A stretch of DNA of 64,000 bases from Brevibacterium sp. XM4083 (GCF_006489205.2 NZ_VFYR02000001.1:1148555-1212554), one strand, 5' to 3'; positions 8,876-17,493 are shown, numbered from the stretch's first letter. Notes: generated by a model from the letters alone, not told the origin. Numbers and translations are program-made.

Positions 8876-9760
8876 GTGTCCGCATTCGCCATCCCGCTCA
8901 CCGTCGTCGGCAGCATCAACGCCGATATCACCGCGGTGACCGACCGCCTGCCCGGTCCCGGAGAGACCGTCGGCGGTGGCACCCTCTCACGCAGCCCCGG
9001 AGGGAAAGGCGCGAACCAGGCAGCCGCGGCGGCCCGCCTCGGCGCCGTGACCCGGATGGTCGGGGCCGTCGGCACGGACCCGACCGGCACGGAGATGACC
9101 GCGGCCCTGCGCGAGGCCGGCGTCGATGTCAGCGCCATCGCCGAGGTGAACGCTGAGACCGGGACCGCGCTCATCACCGTCGACGCCCGCGGTGAGAACA
9201 CGATCGCCGTGTGCGAAGGGGCGAACGCCCACGTCAGCGCCGCCGGACTGAGGTTCGACGAGTCCGACACCGTGCTCACGCAGCTCGAGATCCCGCTCGA
9301 GGTCATCAGCGATCTTGCCCGCACCGTGCGCGGCTGGTTCGTCATCAACGCCGCCCCCGCGATTCCTCTGCCCGCCGAGGTGGTCGACCGTGCCGATCTC
9401 ATCATCGTCAACGAGTCCGAGTACGCCGCGCTTCCGCAGCTGGCCACGGCTCGCCGGGTCGCCGTGACCTACGGGGCACAGGGGTCGGCCCTGCTCGAGA
9501 ACGGTGAGCAGACCGCGTTCGCACCCGCCGAGGCGCTCACCCCGGTGAGCACCGTCGGGGCCGGCGACGCCTTCTGTGCGGCCCTGACCATCGCCCTGCG
9601 CTCCGGCATCCCCGCTGCCGAGGCGCTGCGCGTCGCCAACGCCGTCGGGGCGATCGCCGTGGCCAGTGACGACGCGCGCCCGCCCTTCCCGCCGCTCGAT
9701 CACCTCATCGCCACCGTCGACGCACACCCGTCGACGACGAGAGAACGGACATCGCCATGA
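8876..9760 (+). CDS. rbsK: Ribokinase (PfkB family sugar kinase)
   Basis: 294 aa from GTG 8876, 5 bases after a TAGAGT -10 box, so probably leaderless. Family marks are visible: GSINADI at the N-terminus, GGGTLSRSPGGKGANQAAAA for sugar binding, and VNESEYAAL. The ATP/anion-hole signature TVGAGDAFCAAL carries the catalytic Asp. Ribokinase phosphorylates ribose at O5; a related sugar is possible. The stop overlaps the ATG of a DapA-family lyase (ATGA), so the two act together. No ABC transporter or rbsD is adjacent. Confidence 0.85.
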   Translation: MSAFAIPLTVVGSINADITAVTDRLPGPGETVGGGTLSRSPGGKGANQAAAAARLGAVTRMVGAVGTDPTGTEMTAALREAGVDVSAIAEVNAETGTALITVDARGENTIAVCEGANAHVSAAGLRFDESDTVLTQLEIPLEVISDLARTVRGWFVINAAPAIPLPAEVVDRADLIIVNESEYAALPQLATARRVAVTYGAQGSALLENGEQTAFAPAEALTPVSTVGAGDAFCAALTIALRSGIPAAEALRVANAVGAIAVASDDARPPFPPLDHLIATVDAHPSTTRERTSP

Positions 9761-10665
9761 CCGCACCTGCCGCCCTCACCGGCCTCAGCGCCTTCCCGCT
9801 CACGCCCATCCGCGACGGCAGTCTCGATGAGGCCGCCTTCGACGGTCTCATCGACCGCCTCGTGGCCGCCGGCGTCGATTCGATCGCCCCGCTCGGGTCG
9901 ACCGGGGTGGGCCCCTACCTCAGCGTCGGCACCCGCGCCTTCGTCGCCCGCGCCGCCGTGGAGCGCGCTCAGGGCATCCCCGTCATCGTCGGGATCGGGG
10001 CGCTCAACCAGCGCGATGTGCTCGCCAACGCCTCCGCGGCCGAGGAGGCCGGGGCCTCAGCGCTCCTCCTCGCCCCGGTCAGCTATCACCCGCTCACCGC
10101 GGACGAGGTCGTCGAGCTCTTCCGCGCCGTCACCTCGACGACGGACCTGCCCGTCATCGTCTACGACAACCCGGGGACCACGCACTTCACGTTCACGACC
10201 GAACTCTACGGACGGCTGAGCGAGCTCGACGGGGTCGCGGCGATCAAGATCCCCGGCCTGCCGCTCTCAGCAGGGGAATGGACTCAGCGGGTGACTGGCA
10301 TCCGGGAGGCGACCGCGGAGGGCACCGCGATCGGCGTCTCCGTCGACGCATACGGCGCCGAGGGACTCATCGCCGGGTGCGACGCATGGTACACGGCGAT
10401 CGGCGGCACCCTGCCCGAGCCGATGCTCGCGATCACCCGCGCCGCACAGTCCGGCGACACCTACCTTGCCCGCGAGCTCGCGAGCGAACTCCAGCCGCTG
10501 TGGGACCTCTTCGCCGCCCACGGCGGGAGTCTGCGGGTGGGTGCGGCGATCGCCGAGCACCTCGGCCTCGTCAACGGCGACAGCCTGCCCGCACCCCTGC
10601 GCGGCCTCGACGCCGAGGCCAAGCGCACAGTCGCCGAGGTCGTCGACGCCCTCGATCTGCGCTGA
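9757..10665 (+). CDS. DapA/NanA-family class I aldolase or lyase
   Basis: 302 aa TIM-barrel protein of the dihydrodipicolinate synthase/N-acetylneuraminate lyase family. The carboxylate-binding motif is GSTGVG (usually GTTGE). The catalytic Tyr is in IVYDNPGTT and the Schiff-base Lys is in AIKIPG. It is coupled to ribokinase by ATGA overlap, which argues for a catabolic sugar-acid or keto-acid aldolase rather than lysine synthesis. Exact substrate unknown. Confidence 0.8.
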   Translation: MTAPAALTGLSAFPLTPIRDGSLDEAAFDGLIDRLVAAGVDSIAPLGSTGVGPYLSVGTRAFVARAAVERAQGIPVIVGIGALNQRDVLANASAAEEAGASALLLAPVSYHPLTADEVVELFRAVTSTTDLPVIVYDNPGTTHFTFTTELYGRLSELDGVAAIKIPGLPLSAGEWTQRVTGIREATAEGTAIGVSVDAYGAEGLIAGCDAWYTAIGGTLPEPMLAITRAAQSGDTYLARELASELQPLWDLFAAHGGSLRVGAAIAEHLGLVNGDSLPAPLRGLDAEAKRTVAEVVDALDLR

Positions 10666-10738
10666 GACTCCGCCGGCAGCCGGGTCCAGGGCGTCGGCAA
10701 CTGGGCCTGTGTGAGACCGCAGGTGACCGGACCCAGCG

Positions 10739-10772
10739 CACCGGCAACCGGCCCTGCCTGAGGCTGCCGGTG
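10739..10772 (+). terminator. Possible terminator after the lyase gene
   Basis: CACCGGCA (10739-10746) and TGCCGGTG (10765-10772) form an 8-bp stem in the 245-base gap after the lyase. There is no T-run, only GGGAAAACC. Nothing else is clear in this gap. Confidence 0.3.
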
Positions 10773-10910
10773 ACGGGAAAACCGGCGCGCAGACGGACCC
10801 CGGCTCTTCACCTGCCGTCCATCTGAGGTTCTGGCCCGGGACAACTCCCTGCCCGTATATGGAGGTGGGCGGGCCGTTCCCGCCTGCCGCCGCCACGACT
10901 CGGAGACCCG

Positions 10911-13100
10911 ATGACGCATACGAAGACGATCACCGCCGCCCTCACCTCACTTCTCCTCACCACCGGTCTCACCACCGGACTCACCGTCACCGGCGGTGCC
11001 GGGGCGAGCGCGGCGGAAGTGCCCAACCCGATCAGCACCTCGGCCCCGGACGCCGAGGTCGAACTCGGCTTCCTCGGCACCTATGAGACCGGCCAGTTCG
11101 ACGAATCCGCCGCAGAGATCACCGCCACCTACGGCGATACCGTCTTCACCGTCAACGCCCAGGCGGCGACCGTCGACATCATCGACGCCTCCGACCCGAC
11201 GAGCCCGACGAAGACCGGTGAGATCACCGGGACCGGGGTCGCGAACTCGGTGGCGATCCGCGACGACGGCCTCGGCGTCATCGCTCTCGAGGACGCGGAC
11301 AAGACCCAGCCGGGAACGCTGATGTTCTTCGACGCGAACTCACCCGAGGCGACGGTGCTCGGCTCGGTCACCGTCGGCTCCCTGCCCGACATGGTCGCCC
11401 TCACCCCCGACGGCACCCGGGCGCTGACCGCGAACGAGGGCGAACCCGCCGACGACTTCTCGACGGATCCCGAAGGGTCGATCGGCGTTGTCGATCTCCC
11501 CGCCGAGGTGGCCGCCCCGTCCCAGGACGCGGTGCGGATCGCGGACTTCAACGACTTCGAGGAGGGCGGCTCGAAGACCCTGCCCGCCGACGTCCGGGTC
11601 TTCGGCCCCAACCCCGACGGCGACCTGCCGGTGTCGCGGAACCTCGAACCCGAGTACATCACCGTGGCCGGTGGCAAGGCGTACGCGACGCTGCAGGAGG
11701 CGAACTCGGTCGCCGTCGTCGACATCGCCTCCGCCGAGGTCACCGAGATCTTCCCGCTCGGCTTCAAGGACCACGGGCAGCCGGGCAACGGCCTCGATCC
11801 CTCCGACCGCGATCCCGAGGACGCCCCGACGATCAACATCGACGAATACCCGGGACTCAAGGGCACCTACATGCCCGACACGATCTCGGCGTTCTCCGCA
11901 GGCGGCACCGACTACCTCGTCACCGCCAATGAGGGCGACTCCCGCGAATGGGGTGACTTCTCCGATGCCGCGCGCGCCAAGGACCTCGGCGACGACGGTC
12001 TCGCCCCCGTCTGCGAGTCCTCGCCGCTGGCCGACCGGCTCGGCGATGACGAGCTCGGACGCCTCAACGTCATCACCGACCTCGGCCTGAGCGAGGACGG
12101 CAGCTGCTACGAGGAGCTCTACTCCTTCGGCGCCCGCTCGTTCGCGGTGTGGACGACCGACGGTCAGCTCGTCGCCGATTCCGGTGACGAGTTCGAGCGG
12201 CTCACCGCGGAGGCGAATCCCGACTTCTTCAACTCCAACCACTCCGAGTCGAACCTCGAAGGGCGCAGCGACGACAAGGGCCCGGAGCCCGAGGCGCTGA
12301 CGATCGGCGAGGTCGGCGGAACGACGTATGCGTTCATCGGCTTCGAACGCGTCGGCGGCATCGCCGCCTACGACCTCTCGGATCCCGCGCAGCCGAAGTT
12401 CGCGACCTACTTCAACAACCGCGACTTCTCCGTCTCAGTCGAGGACGAGATCGAGACCGCCGAGGATCCGGCGGCCCTGCTCGCCAGCGCCGGTGACCTC
12501 GGTCCGGAGGGCATCACGTTCCTCAGCCCGGACGAATCGCCGTCCGGTGAGGCCGCTCTCGTCGTCGGCAGTGAGGTGTCGGGGACGACGAGCATCTACT
12601 CGATCGCCGACCTGAGCAACGGCGGTGGCGGATCCGACGCCGGTGCCGATGACAATGCCGGCGCCGAGGCGGATGCTTCAGCCGGGGACAACGCCGGGGC
12701 CGACAGCACCGCCGGGTCCGATGACAGCGCTGGCGCCGACGCGGATGCGTCCGGTGCGGACGAGACCGCAGGCGCCGAGGCGGACGCTGGCGCCGAGGGC
12801 ACCACCGCGGCGACCGGGTCGACCGCAGGCAGCCAGGACGCCGACGGCTCTGACGCGAAGGGATCCGACGCGGACGCGCAGGGGACTGACGCGGACGCGA
12901 GCGGCTCATCGGCCTCCGCGGACGCGCAGGGCGCCGATCCGGGCGCGAGCGCTGACTCGGCCGACGGCGGCGACGAGAACGCGGGATCGCTGCCGCGCAC
13001 CGGTGCCGACCTCGGGCAGTACCTGCTCATGGGGGCACTTGCGGTCGGGCTCATCGCCATCGGCGTCATCGCCTTCGTCGTGACGCGGAGGAAGCGCTGA
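10911..13100 (+). CDS. LPxTG-anchored choice-of-anchor I protein
   Basis: 729 aa. A signal peptide (to about residue 35, ...GGAGASAAE) is followed by a large beta-propeller-like domain: VANSVAIRDDGLGVIALEDAD, MVALTPDGTRALTANEGEP, YLVTANEGDSREWGDF, PEALTIGEVGGTTYAFIGFE. It matches the choice-of-anchor I (alkaline-phosphatase-like propeller) family. A 110-residue D/A/G-rich stalk follows, then LPRTG, a membrane helix and RRKR, the sortase signal. It is a cell-wall protein; enzymatic role unproven. Confidence 0.85.
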   Translation: MTHTKTITAALTSLLLTTGLTTGLTVTGGAGASAAEVPNPISTSAPDAEVELGFLGTYETGQFDESAAEITATYGDTVFTVNAQAATVDIIDASDPTSPTKTGEITGTGVANSVAIRDDGLGVIALEDADKTQPGTLMFFDANSPEATVLGSVTVGSLPDMVALTPDGTRALTANEGEPADDFSTDPEGSIGVVDLPAEVAAPSQDAVRIADFNDFEEGGSKTLPADVRVFGPNPDGDLPVSRNLEPEYITVAGGKAYATLQEANSVAVVDIASAEVTEIFPLGFKDHGQPGNGLDPSDRDPEDAPTINIDEYPGLKGTYMPDTISAFSAGGTDYLVTANEGDSREWGDFSDAARAKDLGDDGLAPVCESSPLADRLGDDELGRLNVITDLGLSEDGSCYEELYSFGARSFAVWTTDGQLVADSGDEFERLTAEANPDFFNSNHSESNLEGRSDDKGPEPEALTIGEVGGTTYAFIGFERVGGIAAYDLSDPAQPKFATYFNNRDFSVSVEDEIETAEDPAALLASAGDLGPEGITFLSPDESPSGEAALVVGSEVSGTTSIYSIADLSNGGGGSDAGADDNAGAEADASAGDNAGADSTAGSDDSAGADADASGADETAGAEADAGAEGTTAATGSTAGSQDADGSDAKGSDADAQGTDADASGSSASADAQGADPGASADSADGGDENAGSLPRTGADLGQYLLMGALAVGLIAIGVIAFVVTRRKR

Positions 13101-13112
13101 CCCGAGTTGACT

Positions 13113-13140
13113 CATTTAGTTTAGAGAGCTAAACTAAATG
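13113..13140. promoter_or_regulatory. MarR-type operator palindrome
   Basis: CATTTAGTTTAG (13113-13124) and CTAAACTAAATG (13129-13140) are perfect 12-base inverted repeats around AGAG. They end 2 bases before the ATG at 13143. The MarR gene is second in the operon, so autoregulation is the likely reading. Confidence 0.75.
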
Positions 13141-13142
13141 AC

Positions 13143-13508
13143 ATGACAACGAACCCCCGCACCCGCAAGGCTCCCGTCAGGGGAGCGAAGAAACCACTCC
13201 GCTTCAAGTTCGGAATCGCCCTGCTCATCCTCTATCCGCTCTTCTTCCTCATCATCCCGATCGCTCCGTTCCTGCCCATCGACGCCGGCAGCAAGGTCGG
13301 CCTCGTGGCCGGCGTCCTCGCCGCCGGGGAAGGCGTCCTGCTGCTCGCCATCGCGTGCGTCGGCAAGGAGGCGTTCCAGGCGATCAAGGCGAAGATCCTC
13401 CGCCGGAAGAAGAAGCCCGTGGAGGAGGCGACCGAGACGACGACCGACGCCCCGACGGCGAAGCCCGCCGTGGTCGGTGGCGTGAGGCAGGCCCGTCATG
13501 CCGGATGA
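13143..13508 (+). CDS. Small two-TM protein, transporter-suffix-like
   Basis: 121 aa. A basic N-terminus (RTRKAPVRGAKKPLRFK) precedes two membrane helices (FGIALLILYPLFFLIIPIAPF and VGLVAGVLAAGEGVLLLAIACV), then a basic cytoplasmic segment and a disordered tail. It resembles the small transporter-suffix proteins found beside MarR regulators; that assignment is tentative. The start codon abuts a palindromic operator with no Shine-Dalgarno, so the mRNA is probably leaderless. It overlaps the MarR gene by 11 bases. Confidence 0.65.
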   Translation: MTTNPRTRKAPVRGAKKPLRFKFGIALLILYPLFFLIIPIAPFLPIDAGSKVGLVAGVLAAGEGVLLLAIACVGKEAFQAIKAKILRRKKKPVEEATETTTDAPTAKPAVVGGVRQARHAG

Positions 13509-13941
13509 GGCCGAGGCCCGCGCGGCCGCCGCGCGGATCAATACGCTGCTCATCGAGCTGTGGCGCGTCTCCGAGGGGGAGGGCCCGCAGTACGACGACT
13601 TCGAGCTCAGCGCTCAGCAGCACGCCGTCCTCGAGCGGATCGCGAACAACCCCGAAATCACCTCTGGGGAGCTCGCGGCCGACCTCGGAGTGACGAAAGG
13701 GGCGATCAGCCAGCACCTCGGCGTCCTCGAGGCGGGAGGCTACATCGCCCGCCGCCGCAGCGAACGCGATGGGCGCGTGCAGGTCCTCGAGCTGCAGAAC
13801 CGCGGCAGGAAGTACCGTGATGCGCTGGTCAGCTACGAGGACTTCCTCGTCGACCGCTACCTCGAGCGGCTCTCCGCCGACGACCTCACCGAGATCGCCG
13901 CGGCCCTGTCAAAACTCAAGGGCGCGTTCACCTCCGACTGA
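13498..13941 (+). CDS. MarR-family transcriptional regulator
   Basis: 147 aa. The winged helix is visible: LSAQQHAVLERIANNPEITSG, the recognition helix GVTKGAISQHLGVLEAGGYI, and the wing RRRSERDGRVQVLEL. A dimerising helix follows. It is in an operon with the small membrane protein before it. The palindrome at 13113-13140 is the probable binding site, giving ligand-relieved self-repression. Confidence 0.85.
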   Translation: MPDEAEARAAAARINTLLIELWRVSEGEGPQYDDFELSAQQHAVLERIANNPEITSGELAADLGVTKGAISQHLGVLEAGGYIARRRSERDGRVQVLELQNRGRKYRDALVSYEDFLVDRYLERLSADDLTEIAAALSKLKGAFTSD

Positions 13942-13967
13942 CGCGCTGATCACGTCGGCCGGGTCGA

Positions 13968-14780
13968 TCACTCGATCTGGCCGATGGGTTCGCGCTTCTC
14001 GGCCTGGAACTGGTCCTCGGCCCGTCCGCGCGCCCAGTACGCGGAGATCGACAGCGCCTCCCGTGGCACCTCGCGCTCCTTGAGGATCCGCCGGATCACC
14101 TTGATCGTCTCGCGCTCACCGTGAGCGAAGACCTGCGGCGTCCCCGTCGCCCAGGACAGGTCGCTCACCGCCGCGATGAGGTCCTCATCGGAGTCGACCC
14201 AGGTCACGGTCAGTCCTGCCGGGACCGCGGGCAGGAGGCGGTCGGCGGAGTGCGCGACAGAGAGCAGGACGTGGCCGGTCGCCTCGGCGTCCATCGCCTC
14301 GATCGCCGAGCTCACCGCGGGCAGCGCCGTGTGATCGCCGATGAGCAGATGCCATGGGGAGGCCGGATCGGGGCGGTAGGCCCCGCCGGCGCCCATGAGG
14401 ACGAGCGTGTCCCCGGGCTGTGCTGCCTTCGCCCACGGGCCCGCAATGCCCTCGTCGCCGTGGACGACGAAGTCGATCGTCACCCGCTTGGCCGCGACAT
14501 CCATCTCCCTGACCGTGTACGTGCGGTTGCGGGGCAGGGTCTCCGGGGCGGTCTCCCGCAGGGCGGCGAGGTCGTAGGGCGGGGTGAGGCCGTGCGCGGG
14601 ATCGGCGAACATGATCTTGACGTACTTGTCCGTCGAGTCGTTGTTCCTGATCGCGTCGAACCCCTCGCCGCCGGCGACGATCCGGACGAGATGCGGGCTC
14701 ACCGTCTCCGTGCTGATGACGGAGAGGATGGCCTGCGGGCGATCCGGGCGCTTCGTGCGGGCGGGGGCGGGAGTCGACAT
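13968..14780 (-). CDS. Siderophore-interacting protein (ferric reductase)
   Basis: 270 aa. The FAD-binding barrel contains RNRTYTVREMD and DFVVHGDEGIAGPWA; the NAD(P)H part contains HLLIGDHTALPAVSSAIEAM. The C-terminal AYWARGRAEDQF is typical of the SIP family (YqjH/ViuB-like). It releases iron by reducing ferric siderophores in the cytoplasm. A DtxR/IdeR-like box (14807-14825) lies upstream, predicting derepression under iron starvation. A longer upstream extension reads against the glutaminase gene and was rejected. Confidence 0.85.
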   Translation of the reverse strand: MSTPAPARTKRPDRPQAILSVISTETVSPHLVRIVAGGEGFDAIRNNDSTDKYVKIMFADPAHGLTPPYDLAALRETAPETLPRNRTYTVREMDVAAKRVTIDFVVHGDEGIAGPWAKAAQPGDTLVLMGAGGAYRPDPASPWHLLIGDHTALPAVSSAIEAMDAEATGHVLLSVAHSADRLLPAVPAGLTVTWVDSDEDLIAAVSDLSWATGTPQVFAHGERETIKVIRRILKEREVPREALSISAYWARGRAEDQFQAEKREPIGQIE

Positions 14781-14806
14781 GCGGGGGCCTTTCGCTGAGG
14801 GTGGAG

Positions 14807-14825
14807 TTAGGTTCACCTTAGCAAA
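14807..14825 (-). promoter_or_regulatory. DtxR/IdeR-like iron box
   Basis: TTAGGTTCACCTTAGCAAA matches 13 of 19 positions of the classical TTAGGTTAGGCTAACCTAA box, by my count. It is placed 27 bases before the SIP start. Confidence 0.55.
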
Positions 14826-14875
14826 CCTCGCCGAGGTGGTCGCCGGCTTCGCGACCCCGCTGGCCGGCGAGGCGG

Positions 14876-16210
14876 TCAGGACACCTGATCGGCGAAGTCG
14901 TCGCGCACCCGTCGCAGCCCGCGCAGGTCGAGGTTGCGCAGCTGCTTCGGCGACTCGAGGATCTCGACCCCGGGCAGCGCCGAGGCCGGTCCGCTGCAGC
15001 CCATCGAGTTCTCCGGGTCGAGGAGGACGACCTGCTTGCCCTCCTCGCCGAGGCGGCGCAGCGCCTCGACGATCATCCGGCGGGCCACCTCGTTGATCGA
15101 GTACACCCGGCGCAGGTCGAGGGCGAAGACGTCGATGGCATCGTCGGGGGAGGCGATCTCGCGCATGACGTTCTCCGCGCCGCTCCATTGGATGAGCCCC
15201 TGGAGGCTGACGATGCGGACCATATGGCCCTTCGCATCGACGAAGCGCCGGTCACGGCGGATGATCGAGCGGGCGGGCTCGGGGGCGTTCATGATGTGGA
15301 GGCCGAGGTCGGCCGACAGCGAGCGGAAGATCTTCGCTCCGCGCACACTCGTGCCGTGCTTGTCGAGCTTCGGCGAATACGTCGCGATGCCCACCTGACC
15401 GGGCAGGACACCGAAGAGGCCACCGGACACGCCGCTCTTGGCGGGCACCCCGACCTCGGTCATCCAGTCACCGGCGGCATCGTACATCCCGCACGTCATC
15501 ATCACTCCGAGCACCTGCCGGTTGACCCTGGGGGAGAGCACCCGCTCGCCGGTGATCGGGTTGACCCCGCCGCCGGCGAGGGTGGCGGCCATCATCGCGA
15601 GGTCCCGGACGCTGACGAGGACCGAGCACTGGTTGATGTAGCCCTGGACGACCTCGTCGGGATCATCGGTGATGACATCGTAGGACCGGAGCATGTTGGC
15701 GATCGCGATGTTGCGGTAGGCCTGCTGCCATTCCCCGGCGGCGATGTGCTCATCGACGCGCAGCTGCCGGCCGGCGAACCGAGAGAGGCCGGCGCGGACG
15801 ATCTCCGTGCGCTCGGCCAGGGTCGCGTTCTGACCGCCGAGGAGGGAGTGGATGGTGATGGCCCCGGCGTTGATCATCGGGTTGAGCGGTTTGCCCGAGG
15901 TCTTGTCGAGCGAGAGCTCGTTGAACGCCTCACCGGTGGGTTCGACGCCGACCTTGTCGAGGACGGCGGGGATGCCGAGGGCCTCGAGGGCGATGCCGTA
16001 GATGAAGGGCTTCGACATCGACTGGATCGAGAACTCGAAATCGGCGTCCCCGGAGTCGTAGAGGACGCCGTCGAGCGTCGAGATGCTGATCGCGAGCTTG
16101 TTCGGATCCGCGGCCGCGAGGTCGGGGATGTAGTCGGCCATCGCACCGCTGCGGTCGTGGCGATGACGCTCGAGCGTCTCATCGAGGAAATCGGGAATGG
16201 GGGATCGCAC
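14876..16210 (-). CDS. glsA: Glutaminase with C-terminal STAS domain
   Basis: 444 aa from GTG 16210, chosen because GAAGGAGG lies just upstream; a 45-codon longer frame lacks family similarity. Residues about 1-305 are the serine-dependent beta-lactamase-like glutaminase: FSIQSMSKPF with the SxxK nucleophile, NPMINAGAI, and AKSGVSGG near its end. It converts glutamine to glutamate and ammonia. Residues about 340-440 form a STAS-like domain (GHMVRIVSLQGLIQW, IDVFALDLRRVYSINEVA), a known fusion in Actinobacteria. Confidence 0.9.
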   Translation of the reverse strand: MRSPIPDFLDETLERHRHDRSGAMADYIPDLAAADPNKLAISISTLDGVLYDSGDADFEFSIQSMSKPFIYGIALEALGIPAVLDKVGVEPTGEAFNELSLDKTSGKPLNPMINAGAITIHSLLGGQNATLAERTEIVRAGLSRFAGRQLRVDEHIAAGEWQQAYRNIAIANMLRSYDVITDDPDEVVQGYINQCSVLVSVRDLAMMAATLAGGGVNPITGERVLSPRVNRQVLGVMMTCGMYDAAGDWMTEVGVPAKSGVSGGLFGVLPGQVGIATYSPKLDKHGTSVRGAKIFRSLSADLGLHIMNAPEPARSIIRRDRRFVDAKGHMVRIVSLQGLIQWSGAENVMREIASPDDAIDVFALDLRRVYSINEVARRMIVEALRRLGEEGKQVVLLDPENSMGCSGPASALPGVEILESPKQLRNLDLRGLRRVRDDFADQVS

Positions 16211-16311
16211 AGCACCTCCTTCGGGGGCAGTGTCGGCAGTCGGCCGCACGGGCGCGGGCCGACTGCCATTCTCACACACGAGGCCGTCCCGGGAGTGTGG
16301 GATCAGACACG

Positions 16312-16347
16312 CGATGCCCCGCACGGCGTCAGCCGGGCGGGGCATCG
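16312..16347. terminator. Strong stem-loop between glutaminase and next gene
   Basis: CGATGCCCCGC (16312-16322) pairs with GCGGGGCATCG (16337-16347) over 11 bases. There is no T-run on either side. It sits just downstream of the MT0933-like gene, which reads leftward into it. Confidence 0.5.
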
Positions 16348-16366
16348 TCGATGGTGCTGAGTCGGC

Positions 16367-16729
16367 TCAGCGCCGTGGGCTCTGCGGGTCCTCGGGGTCG
16401 CGGCGATCGCGGAAGTCGACCGGGTTCTGCTCACCCGGGCGCGGATCTCCCGGACGCGGGTCACCGGGCCGGACATCACCGGTGCGCGGGTCACCCGGGC
16501 GGGCGTCGCCAGGGCGCTGGTCGTCGTGGCCGATTGCGCGGTCCGCGGCATCGCGGGCGCTCTTGATCTTGTCGCTGTACTTGCCCTTCGTCAGCGAATC
16601 GGCGGCACCGGCAGCCTTGTCGAGAACCTGATCGCTGAACTTCTCGACCTTGGGGTTGTTGAGCTTCTCGCGGACCTTGGGGTCGTTGGCGAGGTTCTTC
16701 GCCTTGTTGATGAACTTGTCGAATCCCAT
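16367..16729 (-). CDS. MT0933-antitoxin-like protein with RPGD repeats
   Basis: 120 aa from ATG 16729 (AGAAGGG 7 bases upstream). The N-terminal 65 residues (MGFDKFINKAKNLANDPKVR ... KYSDKIKSARDAADRAIGH) match the MT0933/Rv0909-like family, short helical proteins annotated as antitoxins. No toxin gene lies beside it, so the toxin-antitoxin label is doubtful. The C-terminal half is a Pro/Gly/Asp/Arg tandem repeat of the type RPGDPRPGD, probably disordered. Confidence 0.65.
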   Translation of the reverse strand: MGFDKFINKAKNLANDPKVREKLNNPKVEKFSDQVLDKAAGAADSLTKGKYSDKIKSARDAADRAIGHDDQRPGDARPGDPRTGDVRPGDPRPGDPRPGEQNPVDFRDRRDPEDPQSPRR

Positions 16730-16830
16730 GGGACTGCCCTTCTTCACAGGTGTGCTTCACAGATGTGATGGTCGCCACCGATCGTAGTCCGCAAGGCTGA
16801 GTCGGTCCTGTGGGCGAGCTTCGCCTCGCC

Positions 16831-17493
16831 TCAACCCGACTTGTCCGCGGCAGGGCCGGTCGCGGCGGTGTAGGCAAGCGCTGCCTGCACCCGCGATTCG
16901 ACCCCGAGCTTGACGAGCACTCGGGAGACGTGCGTCTTCACGGTCGCCTCGGTGATGCCGAGCTGCTTGGCCAGGGCGCGATTGTTCCGGCCTGCGGCGA
17001 TCCCCGCGAGGACCTCGCGCTCCCGGTCGGTGAGATCGTCGGGCAGTACGGCAGCGGGTGCCGGTTCCTCGGGAAGTGCCGAGAGCATGGTGACGACGCT
17101 CGCGGTGACCTCGGGTGAGAGGACGGTGTCCCCGGCGGCTGCGCGGTGCACGGCGCCGATGAGCTCCTCGGCCGAAGCGCTCTTGAGGAGGAAGCCCGCG
17201 GCCCCCGCGCGCAGGGCGGCGAGGATGATGTCGTCGAGTCCGAACGACGTGAGGATGAGAACCGTCGGTCCGCCCGGGGCCGACCGCAGCTGCCGGGTCG
17301 CGGCGACTCCGTCGAGGACGGGCATCCGCACATCCATGAGGACGATGTCCGGGCGCAACGCGTCGGCCATGCTCACCGCCGTGCGCCCGTCGGCGGCCTC
17401 ACCGACCACGGAGATGCCGTCGGCGGTGTCGAGGAGCAGGCGGATGCCGGCGCGCACGGCTCCGTGGTCGTCGGCGATGAGGACGGTGGTCAC
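16831..17493 (-). CDS. NarL/LuxR-type response regulator
   Basis: 220 aa. The receiver domain has acidic residues ADD (8-9) and the phospho-acceptor Asp54 in LMDVRMPVLDG. The LuxR helix-turn-helix at the C-terminus contains LTDREREVLAGIAAGRNN and GITEATVKTHVSRVLVKLGV. The GTG start overlaps the kinase stop (GTGA). It works with the histidine kinase encoded just upstream; targets are unknown. Confidence 0.9.
   Translation of the reverse strand: MTTVLIADDHGAVRAGIRLLLDTADGISVVGEAADGRTAVSMADALRPDIVLMDVRMPVLDGVAATRQLRSAPGGPTVLILTSFGLDDIILAALRAGAAGFLLKSASAEELIGAVHRAAAGDTVLSPEVTASVVTMLSALPEEPAPAAVLPDDLTDREREVLAGIAAGRNNRALAKQLGITEATVKTHVSRVLVKLGVESRVQAALAYTAATGPAADKSG

Noticed and set aside
8776..9447. 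N-terminal extension of the DUF1345 protein
   Set aside because: Antisense to ribokinase; a -10 box and ATG 8775 give a normal-length family member.
16367..16729. Toxin-antitoxin module
   Set aside because: No toxin-like gene next to the MT0933-like protein; neighbours are a glutaminase and a response regulator.
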